64,000 nucleotides of DNA from a virus, in IMG/VR virus record IMGVR_UViG_3300023208_000004, positions 100,098-164,097 of that record. One strand, 5' to 3'. This document shows, piece after piece, positions 53,694 through 60,417 of this stretch. The notes under the pieces were generated by a model, which did not search any database, was not told the origin of the DNA, and saw nothing but the letters and a program-made list of their open reading frames with translations. The translations under genes were made by a program, and so were the position numbers. Every line of letters starts with the position of its first letter. Position 1 is the stretch's first letter.

Positions 53694-54096
53694 TTGTCGG
53701 CCTAAACCAAATGCCGCGCTCCAAAGTCAAGTTTCCCAAAACAGGAAAACGCACAAATAGCTGCTTGAAAGCCCATCCAGAATTAGCCGCGAACATTTTC
53801 AGAAGTTCTTCTCGAATCCGTTCCGTTGACACTCCAGAAAAAGAATTCAAAGAAAACTTATGAATTGCATTACTGGTTTCCCAAAGTAAGTGCATCTTCT
53901 TGGTGGCGGCAAAACGCAAAGCACGTAAAATTCTCAGCTTATCTTCGTTGAAGCGGTGAACCGGATTGCCAACGCAACGAACAACTCTCGCACAAATATC
54001 TCCCCTGCCATTATGCGGGTCAATTAGCTCATTGGTTGAGATATTCCTTGCGATGGCGTTCATGGTGAAGCGCGAGCATAAACCCTTCATAATCAT
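53677..54096 (-). pseudogene. CCA-adding enzyme/poly(A) polymerase fragment
   Basis: The 139-residue frame contains RFTMNAIARN, LIDPHNGRGDICARVVRCVG, RFNEDKLRILRALRFA and VSTERIREELLKM, the core after the catalytic head of tRNA nucleotidyltransferases. The N-terminal GGxxRD and DxD head is absent; the frame instead begins at a DIR half-copy. The C-terminus ends over the homing endonuclease's 3' end. Probably nonfunctional. Confidence 0.82.
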
Positions 54097-54110
54097 AGAC
54101 TTACAAGGTA
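54091..54110. repeat. DIR copy 15 (half site at a gene break)
   Basis: AATCATAGACTTACAAGG sits precisely at the truncated 5' end of the CCA-adding fragment. Confidence 0.6.
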
Positions 54111-54122
54111 ATAAAAAATGTA

Positions 54123-54151
54123 TTGACTTTTTAATAGCCGTCTGATAATAT
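54123..54151 (+). promoter_or_regulatory. Promoter for RNA ligase 1
   Basis: TTGACT, 17 bases, TCTGATAATAT. Confidence 0.88.
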
Positions 54152-54158
54152 ATCCAAA

Positions 54159-55244
54159 ATGAAAATCAACCTCCAATCTATTGACCGCTCTCAATTCCTA
54201 GTCCAAGAGCGTCTAGTGAATGGTGAGACAATGGTATTGGTTAATCCTCAACACGTTGGAGTAAAGTGGACGCCTGAAAACCTTCATTATCGTTCTTCTC
54301 TGTGGACTCTCGAAGGAGAGTTGGTTTCTGCGTCTTTCAAAAAGTTTTTTAATTGGGGAGAGCAACCAAATCTTGCACCGATTCCAAATTCTCTTGCCGG
54401 ACATTCTTTGATTGAAAAGTTGGACGGTTCAACGCTAATCGTTTCCCGTTACAAGGGTAATCTCATTATACGCACGCGAGGCACGGCAGACGCAACTGGA
54501 CTTGAAAATGGCCACGAAATTGCTCTCTTGCGAAAATGCTATCCATACGCATTTAATCACGTTGACGTGAATTGTGAAAATTATTCAGTAATTTTTGAGT
54601 GGCTTTCTCCGACGAACAAAATCGTCATTGATTATGGCGCGGAGCCAGAGATTCGACTTATCGGCCAAATCAGTCATCGGAACTATGCGCTGACTTCTCA
54701 AAAGGAGCTTGACGTGATTGCGGAAGAAATGGGAGTCAAGCGTCCAAAGCGTTTCTCGTTTGATACCGTTGAAGAAATGATTGGTTCTGTCGAAAAGCTA
54801 CAAGGACAAGAGGGGCTTTGCTGCTATTCACCAGATGGACAAAACATCCGTAAGGTTAAGTCTGCTTGGTATCTTGCGCTCCACCGTTTCAAGGAAAACG
54901 CTACCCTAGACAATACCGTGGATTTGTTTTTTGAGTATGGTTGTCCGAATTTTCTGGGCTTTCAAGGTAAGTTGGTGCAAACTTTTGATTATGAATGTTG
55001 GAACATGGTTCAGGGCTTTGCGTCTTGTGTGGTTGACGCTTACGAGCAAGCAACCCGAATCGCGTCGGGTATGGTTCGATTTGTAGAACCTCTGAAGTCT
55101 GTCTCGCGTAAGGAAGCGGCGCAAAAGATTCTCGCCTCTTATGGACAAACGAATCGGGCGTCGTTTTGTTTTCAAATCTTGGACGGTAAGACTTTGGACA
55201 TTGACGCACAAAAGAAGCTCCTTTGGCAATGCCTGAAAAAGTGA
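54159..55244 (+). CDS. T4 Rnl1-like RNA ligase
   Basis: 361 residues. The adenylation motif EKLDGST (K87, D89, G90) follows SLWTLEGELVSASFKKFFNW, typical of the T4 RnlA family. Further nucleotidyltransferase motifs are VIFEWLSPTNKIV, EGLCCY and RKVKSAW. It seals RNA ends, classically repairing tRNA cut by host anticodon nucleases. Own promoter. Confidence 0.93.
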   Translation: MKINLQSIDRSQFLVQERLVNGETMVLVNPQHVGVKWTPENLHYRSSLWTLEGELVSASFKKFFNWGEQPNLAPIPNSLAGHSLIEKLDGSTLIVSRYKGNLIIRTRGTADATGLENGHEIALLRKCYPYAFNHVDVNCENYSVIFEWLSPTNKIVIDYGAEPEIRLIGQISHRNYALTSQKELDVIAEEMGVKRPKRFSFDTVEEMIGSVEKLQGQEGLCCYSPDGQNIRKVKSAWYLALHRFKENATLDNTVDLFFEYGCPNFLGFQGKLVQTFDYECWNMVQGFASCVVDAYEQATRIASGMVRFVEPLKSVSRKEAAQKILASYGQTNRASFCFQILDGKTLDIDAQKKLLWQCLKK

Positions 55245-55257
55245 ACTCCTATAAGTA

Positions 55258-55300
55258 TTACAACAACAAAGCGGGTCGCGCGCTTCATAAGTGGTTGATT
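55258..55300. repeat. DIR copy 16
   Basis: Core AAAGCGGGTCGCGCGCTT followed by CATAAGTGGTTGATTAAT. Confidence 0.6.
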
Positions 55301-55332
55301 AATAAAGGGTTATGTTTTTTTAATTTTTGGGA

Positions 55333-55361
55333 TTGACATTACAATAAAGTAATGGTAATCT
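55333..55361 (+). promoter_or_regulatory. Orphan promoter, possible small RNA
   Basis: TTGACA, 17 bases, ATGGTAATCT; no start codon with a long frame follows. Confidence 0.7.
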
Positions 55362-55490
55362 ATTCTTACCTGAAATCCTCAAGGGGTTGGAAAGAGTTGA
55401 ATAAAGCATTGCCCCTAAGAAGCCTGACGGTAAATCTTTAGAGAACGTAAAACTGGGCTGAAAAACTTAATGCAAGTCAAGGGGCGAGGA
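55362..55490 (+). ncRNA. Candidate small RNA
   Basis: Transcribed region inferred only from the orphan promoter. It includes AGGGGTTGG...TTGCCCCT, which can pair. No known riboswitch or RNA family recognised. Confidence 0.3.
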
Positions 55491-55494
55491 CGAC

Positions 55495-55523
55495 TTGACA
55501 TTCTTTTGAATGTGCGATAGTAT
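55495..55523 (+). promoter_or_regulatory. Second orphan promoter
   Basis: TTGACA, 17 bases, TGCGATAGTAT; leads into a GCGTAA/TTACGC hairpin. Confidence 0.7.
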
Positions 55524-55592
55524 AGTTTCAGCGTAAGGTTCGGGGTCGTCGGCGGTTTTACGCGACGTTAATAACCTGTTCCCAAAACCCCA

Positions 55593-55620
55593 TTGACAGG
55601 CAGAAAATTTACTGTAAAAT
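55593..55620 (+). promoter_or_regulatory. Promoter for 55627 gene
   Basis: TTGACA, 16 bases, ACTGTAAAAT. Confidence 0.85.
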
Positions 55621-55626
55621 CTAATC

Positions 55627-55782
55627 ATGGCTAATGAACAAAAAACTGGGAATTGTCCAAAGTGCGGACGCCGTTATCCTTTGAACGAAAACGGCCTTTT
55701 GCCCCTTCACAAAGTTCTAAAAGGAAACGGAAGTCGAAGTATCCTTTCCTGTAAGGGCAAGGGAGCAAAACCAGTTTCTTAA
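55627..55782 (+). CDS. Zinc-binding small protein, 51 aa
   Basis: MANEQKTGNCPKCGRRYPLN, LPLHK and SCKGKGAKP: CPKC...H...C could bind zinc. Four bases before the next ATG. Confidence 0.75.
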   Translation: MANEQKTGNCPKCGRRYPLNENGLLPLHKVLKGNGSRSILSCKGKGAKPVS

Positions 55783-55785
55783 AGT

Positions 55786-56007
55786 ATGGTCGTCAGACAA
55801 TGTTACTACTGCGAAAAGGAATTTGATATTCCAAACTCTCAAGGAGTATCTCATGGAGTTTGTAAAAGACATTCGATAATGTTGTTTGATGACCCTTCCA
55901 CAATTGCAATTGTAGGGAAAGTGGTTGCGGAGGAAACAAAGGGCTTACTTTTATCTCACCCAGATAGATACTTTTGCCCAGATATGTCTCAAATCTTTGA
56001 TGGCTGA
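55786..56007 (+). CDS. Zinc-binding small protein, 73 aa
   Basis: CYYCEKEFDIPNSQGVSHGV then CKRH: a Cys2-Cys/His site. Helical acidic C-terminus. Same transcript as the 51-residue gene. Confidence 0.75.
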   Translation: MVVRQCYYCEKEFDIPNSQGVSHGVCKRHSIMLFDDPSTIAIVGKVVAEETKGLLLSHPDRYFCPDMSQIFDG

Positions 56008-56009
56008 TT

Positions 56010-56189
56010 ATGCCAATGCTTCTTAAAACTTTTAAGTCCATTAAAGCATACGCCAATTTTAATGGCGTCAACGTAGAAAAAGTTGGTCGTAAGTATCATT
56101 CTTGGCGTAAAGATGACCACTCAGTTATAGCAGAGTCAAAGACTTTGATGGAACTTTTGTGCGATATTGACGATTTAATTGCGGGCTGA
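56010..56189 (+). CDS. Unknown protein, 59 aa
   Basis: MPMLLKTFKSIKAYANFNGV ... RKYHSWRKDDHSVIAESKTL; ends LCDIDDLIAG. Two bases after the previous stop; last gene of this transcript. Confidence 0.7.
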   Translation: MPMLLKTFKSIKAYANFNGVNVEKVGRKYHSWRKDDHSVIAESKTLMELLCDIDDLIAG

Positions 56190-56209
56190 AATTTTCGGCC
56201 CACCGGAAC

Positions 56210-56238
56210 CGCAAGCCCCTAAACCGCAGGAGCTTGCG
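56210..56238. terminator. Convergent hairpin
   Basis: CGCAAGC/GCTTGCG 7-bp stem between converging genes, without a long T-run. Possible bidirectional terminator. Confidence 0.5.
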
Positions 56239-56243
56239 AAGTT

Positions 56244-56543
56244 TTAGCTGTTCGGATAAACCCAGCCCTTTTCGGGAGTGTAGTAAGGCCGACCCTTATA
56301 AATCGGCTCATGGACAGTGCGAGAATCGCCGGGATTGCGAAGAACGCGCATCTGCATATTCTTCTTCTCGTTGCACGACACAACTCCGTCCTTGTTCATC
56401 TGAGAAACGGGAACGGAAATAGCCTGACTCTTTGCGTCGGAATAGTAGTTGGGAGAGTTGACAACACGAACAACGAAGCTGTCGCCATTCTTAATTGCAC
56501 GCGCAACCGCAATCCGAAACCGCTTGGTGTTTTTGTTTGCCAT
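56244..56543 (-). CDS. Unknown protein, 99 aa
   Basis: MANKNTKRFRIAVARAIKNG then DSFVVRVVNSPNYYSDAKSQ; ends RPYYTPEKGWVYPNS. Basic N-terminus. No family recognised; promoter present. Confidence 0.75.
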   Translation of the reverse strand: MANKNTKRFRIAVARAIKNGDSFVVRVVNSPNYYSDAKSQAISVPVSQMNKDGVVSCNEKKNMQMRVLRNPGDSRTVHEPIYKGRPYYTPEKGWVYPNS

Positions 56544-56573
56544 AGTTTTGAGTTGTTTGATTGTTACGAGACT

Positions 56574-56602
56574 ACTTTAGCACGGAAAACTGCATTTGTC
56601 AA
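56574..56602 (-). promoter_or_regulatory. Promoter for 56543 gene
   Basis: TTGACA, 17 bases, CGTGCTAAAGT; unusually long 30-base leader. Confidence 0.78.
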
Positions 56603-57619
56603 TCACTTTTTGACGCCGAAATTCGGATTGATTACCTTGACCGATTGACGCTTGCCGAGTTCGGATGAATAAGCCCCGTCCAGAGAACGGATAACGATTC
56701 CCTCTGCGGGAGAACCATTCGCATACTTTTGCTGACTGGCAAAGTCAATGAGTTGTTCAATAGACTGCTCGCATTTGCCAGAATACAAAATCGGCACAGA
56801 CTTCAATCCCGTCGCGTCACAGAACATCTTGACCCGAATCGGCGAAAAATACACTCCAAGTTTCGAGTCATAGACATCAAACACAAACAAATCTTCTTCC
56901 GTGAGTCCGAGTTTGTTGCCATTGAATTTTGGCCCGACAATCTCTCCCTGAACAATGAGTCCAGAGTTTGCAATCGTAGTTGCGAGTTTATACTTCGCGG
57001 CCATTCGATTCCAGCCGTTATCTGCATCTGACTTCAAGCATTGTCCGCGAGAACAAGCGCGAAAGCCTACGTTTTCCTTTTCAAAGAACGTGCCGCTAGA
57101 GCCGTCCATTTTCAAGGTAATAACAATATCCTTGCCACGCAATTCCTCCAAAACTTTCGGATAGCTCAAAAGATTCAATTCATCTGTGCGAGAAATCAAA
57201 TGAGCCGGGAAACCGCTTTCAGCTTGCGGATTATTCGTAAGTTCTTCGGGCCGGACATACTTTTGCGTCTTAGTGAATACGGAAACGTCCATTCCCTGAA
57301 AGATGGGAGGCACTTCACCCCAATAGGCGAGACTTTGCACTGGCATTAAAAGACCCTGAGAAAGCTGCTTCTTAAATCGGCAAGGCCAAACGTAACTTTT
57401 TCGCTCTGCCATAAATGCCAAAGCGGGATTGCTTGAATCAACAATGGTGTCTGGACAGATATAGACGGCAAGGCTACCAACCTGAAATTCGTCCTTTTTG
57501 ACAACGACTTGCCAAGCGTTATCTTCCATTTTAGCAACAACAATCCTGTCCGCGCCTTCAATTGGAAGGATTTCCTTAATGCGGACAATCGTTGCAAGCC
57601 TATCGCTTTGAGTCGTCAT
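56603..57619 (-). CDS. DRB0094/Rnl5-type RNA ligase
   Basis: 338 residues from ATG 57619 (MTTQSDRLATIVRIKEILPI); the frame is open upstream but passes through the promoter. The N-terminal OB-like domain (about 8-60, VYICPDTIV) is followed by the ligase motif LKMDGSS (K170). Also IVQGEIVGP, DLFVFDVYD, EGIVIRSLDG and SVKVINP. Second RNA ligase of the window, of a different family from the Rnl1-like one. Confidence 0.9.
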   Translation of the reverse strand: MTTQSDRLATIVRIKEILPIEGADRIVVAKMEDNAWQVVVKKDEFQVGSLAVYICPDTIVDSSNPALAFMAERKSYVWPCRFKKQLSQGLLMPVQSLAYWGEVPPIFQGMDVSVFTKTQKYVRPEELTNNPQAESGFPAHLISRTDELNLLSYPKVLEELRGKDIVITLKMDGSSGTFFEKENVGFRACSRGQCLKSDADNGWNRMAAKYKLATTIANSGLIVQGEIVGPKFNGNKLGLTEEDLFVFDVYDSKLGVYFSPIRVKMFCDATGLKSVPILYSGKCEQSIEQLIDFASQQKYANGSPAEGIVIRSLDGAYSSELGKRQSVKVINPNFGVKK

Positions 57620-57624
57620 ACTTT

Positions 57625-58041
57625 TTAAATAGTAGCAGATTTTTGAGGTTTCGTCAAGCAAAGACTTGAAAGTTTTCGCACTTCCTTGCGGTTTTGCAGG
57701 ACGTGTTCTTCGTCGAGAATGACGGCTTGCGAACTACCAACCAAAACGTCGGCGTCGTAAATTGCAAGCTTAAATCCTAACGCCTCAAGAGCCAAAAGGA
57801 TTTTATCATCATAAAACCACGCCCTAAGCTGTTCAATGCTCTTGAACCCAAATCGAAAGCGAGGAAAATAAGGCTCCGAAAATCCATCCTTCCTCAATGA
57901 CTCCATCAAAAGAGAATCGTCTTGCGGGACAGGATGGCGGGGGCTAGACGAACTCTTACCTTTCAACCACTGACGGATTGCATCATACCCATTTTTATAT
58001 GGGCCGTATCGCTTTTTATCTTCAATCCTGTAAAACAGCAC
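57625..58041 (-). CDS. Phage protein, 138 aa
   Basis: GTG start; reads LFYRIEDKKRYGPYKNGYDA, FRFGFKSIEQLRAWFYDD, ADVLVGSSQAVI. The FYRxED..GPY ... FGFxSxxQLRAWF pattern recurs in phage genomes; function unknown. Confidence 0.78.
   Translation of the reverse strand: MLFYRIEDKKRYGPYKNGYDAIRQWLKGKSSSSPRHPVPQDDSLLMESLRKDGFSEPYFPRFRFGFKSIEQLRAWFYDDKILLALEALGFKLAIYDADVLVGSSQAVILDEEHVLQNRKEVRKLSSLCLTKPQKSATI
57629..57657 (-). promoter_or_regulatory. Promoter for second RNA ligase
   Basis: TTGACG, 17 bases, TCTGCTACTAT; overlaps the end of the 138-residue gene. Confidence 0.85.
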
Positions 58042-58047
58042 GCGACA

Positions 58048-58075
58048 AATATACCAGAAAACCCTTCAAAGTCAA
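58048..58075 (-). promoter_or_regulatory. Promoter for 58041 gene
   Basis: TTGACT, 16 bases, TCTGGTATATT. Confidence 0.85.
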
Positions 58076-58103
58076 CAAAAAAAATAAATTTATAATTCCT
58101 TTA

Positions 58104-58142
58104 TAGGCAAAGACTTACGTAGCCCGGGCCGCGCTCGACGTG
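58104..58142. repeat. DIR copy 17 (left arm and core)
   Basis: TAGGCAAAGACTTACGTAG then CCCGGGCCGCGCTCG. Confidence 0.65.
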
Positions 58143-58153
58143 CTCGACGACCC

Positions 58154-58455
58154 TTAATCGTCATACGCTCGAACAACTTTTATGCGCCACTTACCTTCGC
58201 CGATTTTTTGAATAGACTCAAGATAAGGTTCGTGCCAAGCTGGATTTTCATTTTTTTCTTTGAATGGACAAAGACCTTTGGCGTGGTTCAAAATTACAGA
58301 CTCAATCCATTTTACAGGTCGGAAATCGTTTCCCTCAAGGCTACTATACGGAATTTCCTCGGCGGTTAAAATAAACTGATAAACCGTATCAGAGTAAGGG
58401 CGAATTTGCCCCCAAATTTCTCGTTCGACAGTTAATCGGAAATCTCCTTTTTCAT
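58154..58455 (-). pseudogene. Frameshifted gene, about 99 aa when joined
   Basis: ATG 58455 begins MKK, but the A5 run shifts the frame to a stop eight codons in. With one more A it would read MKKGDFRLTVEREIWGQIRP ... EGKWRIKVVRAYDD to the TAA at 58154. The downstream frame is clearly coding-like (TVYQFILTAEEIPY). Either a sequencing indel or a real mutation. Follows the lysozyme gene with the stop/start overlapping. Confidence 0.65.
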
Positions 58456-58456
58456 T

Positions 58457-58864
58457 TTAGGGTTTGATATTTTTCTGGACTTTCATCCAATAGGATTGAG
58501 TTGACGATTTGGACGCGCCTTTTGGCCCGCCATTCCAAATTTTAGCGAGCGTTTCGTAATCCTTTGAGACGATTGCAGGCTTGCCATAGCGATTCAAATA
58601 AGCAGACATGATTTTCTTTGAGTAGTCAAGTTTGGAACAATCCGAATAGCTACCGCCAATTGACTTGTCAAACTCTACTGCATCGCGCCAACAACCATGA
58701 TGAATTTGGAAAGGCCCAAGAGCCTTACCGCCATCTCCATAAATTGTTCCTGTTTTGCCGCCGGTTTCTACTTGATGAATCGCCGTGACAAATTTAGAGT
58801 CAAGCTCTGCCGCATAAAAAGAAAACGGCAACATCACCAAAAGGATGATTAGTTTTTTCATCAT
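58457..58864 (-). CDS. Exported i-type (destabilase-like) lysozyme
   Basis: 135 residues. Signal peptide MMKKLIILLVMLPFSFYAAE, candidate catalytic Glu in HQVETGG, then GDGGKALGPFQIHHGCWRDA, a Cys in YSDCSKLD, and IWNGGPKGASKSSTQSYWMK. The GPFQI...WxDA...NGGPxG...YWxKV pattern is that of i-type lysozymes. Likely degrades peptidoglycan at lysis. Signal-sequence export would need less help from a holin. Start overlaps the preceding stop. Confidence 0.82.
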   Translation of the reverse strand: MMKKLIILLVMLPFSFYAAELDSKFVTAIHQVETGGKTGTIYGDGGKALGPFQIHHGCWRDAVEFDKSIGGSYSDCSKLDYSKKIMSAYLNRYGKPAIVSKDYETLAKIWNGGPKGASKSSTQSYWMKVQKNIKP

Positions 58865-59010
58865 CGAACGCCAGAAACATCTACATTGTCGAGGAAAGCC
58901 TCGAATTCATTTTTAGGAACTCCAAGAGCTTCGGCGAATTGCTCGACCATTTCTTCGTCTGCCGCAATAGTTTGGAGTAAATCCTCAAGAATTGTTGCGT
59001 TGTCGTTCAT
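58861..59010 (-). CDS. Small acidic helical protein, 49 aa
   Basis: MNDNATILEDLLQTIAADEE ... GVPKNEFEAFLDNVDV. Start overlaps the phosphatase stop (ATGA), end overlaps the lysozyme ATG: a tight operon. Confidence 0.75.
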   Translation of the reverse strand: MNDNATILEDLLQTIAADEEMVEQFAEALGVPKNEFEAFLDNVDVSGVR

Positions 59011-59747
59011 TGTTTGTTTTCGTTTGTGTTACGTTCGATAGTTAAGACTTTACCAAACTCTTTGGAAGGAGTCAACTCCAAAACGTCGAGTTTGCCATTT
59101 TCAATGATTCCGCAAAGTCTTTGATTTGCGTCAAGACAGACGCCAGAGCCGTTAATTCGCAACTTGTTTCCCTGAGTGTGACCACAAATTTGTGGAAAGC
59201 TAGGCGGACTCACAAACTCAGACTCAAAATCGCACCATGTCAAACCACCGATTCCTTTTCCGCCTCGCGCCGTTCCGATGTTGAACATCCAATGATGCTT
59301 TTGTGCTAAAATTGCAGAGTAAGCCTTGTCTGCTTCATCCTTTAAGCGATGGACGTTACCGCCAATCTGCAAAAAATAAGACAAGTCAAGCCCCGCATGG
59401 CTCAAAAACCAGCCGTCAACCTCAGTATAGAACTGAAACTTTTCCCAATGACGTAGCGTAATGAACTCGCTGATTTGCTCATTGTTCCAAGCAGAATAAC
59501 CAGATGCCCTCAAATACTTGAATCCAAAGGCATAATGAATATCATGGTTTCCCCACAAAAACGTGAAACGATTGTCATTTATCTTTGAACGCAGCCACAT
59601 TGCGGTTTCCCTTGCACCGCAAAGCCGTCCCGAAAAAGAGTCAAAAAAATCGCCCAAAAAGACAACCCTATCAAACGTCACAGACTTCAAAAGGAAGTCA
59701 ACCCTTTGAATCTTATCGTGAACGTCTGCGATAACCAATGTTCTCAT
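59007..59747 (-). CDS. Calcineurin-like metallophosphoesterase
   Basis: 246 residues from ATG 59747. Metal motifs are IADVHDK (DxH), FLGDFFDS (GD), LWGNHDIHY (GNHD) and ICGHTQG (GH), with an HAGLD motif in between. Phage members act on nucleotides, RNA 2',3'-phosphates or phosphoproteins; substrate unknown. The longer upstream frame lies over the promoter and DIR and is rejected. Confidence 0.92.
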   Translation of the reverse strand: MRTLVIADVHDKIQRVDFLLKSVTFDRVVFLGDFFDSFSGRLCGARETAMWLRSKINDNRFTFLWGNHDIHYAFGFKYLRASGYSAWNNEQISEFITLRHWEKFQFYTEVDGWFLSHAGLDLSYFLQIGGNVHRLKDEADKAYSAILAQKHHWMFNIGTARGGKGIGGLTWCDFESEFVSPPSFPQICGHTQGNKLRINGSGVCLDANQRLCGIIENGKLDVLELTPSKEFGKVLTIERNTNENKQ

Positions 59748-59754
59748 GGCTTTA

Positions 59755-59782
59755 ATACTACCATAAAAACTTAAAAAGTCAA
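59755..59782 (-). promoter_or_regulatory. Promoter for phosphatase-lysozyme operon
   Basis: TTGACT, 16 bases, TATGGTAGTAT. Confidence 0.85.
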
Positions 59783-59796
59783 CAACTTTATCTTGT

Positions 59797-59830
59797 TGAT
59801 AGTTAAGGACTTGAAGAGGCGGGGGCCCAT
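59797..59830. repeat. DIR copy 18 (left arm and core)
   Basis: TGATAGTTAAGGACTTGAAG then AGGCGGGGGCCC. Confidence 0.65.
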
Positions 59831-59833
59831 TTT

Positions 59834-60007
59834 TTATTTGCCGAGAAGTTTGGTCAGACAATTCTTGTGAAAAACAGCCCAATTTCCACCGGGGATATTT
59901 TCTTGAACTAAAACTGAATCTTCAACTAAATTTATTAGTTCGTTACATCGCAAGCATTTACATGGAAGCATACTAGCTAATGGAACAAAATATTTAAGTT
60001 CTCTCAT
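59834..60007 (-). CDS. Small Cys-rich protein, 57 aa
   Basis: MRELKYFVPLASMLPCKCLR, then CNELINL and HKNCLTKLLGK: possible zinc site (CxCxxC...HxxC). Starts just after a 25-residue membrane micropeptide. Confidence 0.62.
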   Translation of the reverse strand: MRELKYFVPLASMLPCKCLRCNELINLVEDSVLVQENIPGGNWAVFHKNCLTKLLGK

Positions 60008-60010
60008 TTT

Positions 60011-60088
60011 TTACTTATGATTTTTGCCAATGAAATGCGTCGTAAAAACCGCAATGAACAATCCCGCTGTGATAATTAAAATCCACAT
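60011..60088 (-). CDS. Single-TM micropeptide, 25 aa
   Basis: MWILIITAGLFIAVFTTHFI then GKNHK: one membrane helix with a basic tail. Three bases before the Cys-rich gene. Confidence 0.5.
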   Translation of the reverse strand: MWILIITAGLFIAVFTTHFIGKNHK

Positions 60089-60109
60089 TAGTTTTCACAA
60101 GTAAGGAAG

Positions 60110-60376
60110 TTAAATCTTTACGCCAAGCTCTGATGCCAAGACAGCGGCCCTAGCCTGCATTTGTTTCTGACGGTCAACTGGCGGAGAGTCGGCCAACTTC
60201 TTAACAAGACGCTTCAAACGATTGCGTTTCGCGTGCAGTTCTCGCCACTTTCCGCGATTTGGATTTTTTAACGCAGCATTACGCTTTGCAAGTCTGCGAG
60301 CCTTGTTCGCGGCTGTGTGGGCTTTACGGATTACTTTTTCTGCCGGTTTGCGGAGGTTTTTGGTTTTGTTAGGCAT
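60110..60376 (-). CDS. Small highly basic protein, 88 aa
   Basis: MPNKTKNLRKPAEKVIRKAH..., rich in Lys/Arg/Ala, helical (ANKARRLAKRNAALKNPNRG). Probably nucleic-acid binding. ATG 60376 lies after the promoter; the longer upstream frame overlaps the GP88 gene and is rejected. Confidence 0.75.
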   Translation of the reverse strand: MPNKTKNLRKPAEKVIRKAHTAANKARRLAKRNAALKNPNRGKWRELHAKRNRLKRLVKKLADSPPVDRQKQMQARAAVLASELGVKI

Positions 60377-60388
60377 AGTATCACCACT

Positions 60389-60417
60389 AATATACCAAGT
60401 TTTTAGAAAAAGTTCAA
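60389..60417 (-). promoter_or_regulatory. Promoter for basic protein
   Basis: TTGAAC, 17 bases, CTTGGTATATT; overlaps the end of GP88 copy B. Confidence 0.72.

Larger units (their letters stand above)
55245..55626. other. Gene-free stretch with two extra promoters
   Basis: No convincing ORF. It contains a DIR copy, two promoters without a following gene (55333-55361 and 55495-55523), and a GCGTAA/TTACGC hairpin near 55532-55564. The segment 55362-55490 would be transcribed as a short RNA. Confidence 0.5.

Noticed and set aside
55362-55490. Known riboswitch or ribozyme
   Set aside because: Compared by memory with common riboswitch cores and the hammerhead core; no match convincing enough to name.
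59748-59882. N-terminal extension of the metallophosphatase
   Set aside because: It would span the promoter, repeat copy and spacer; MRTLVIADVHDK is the normal family start.
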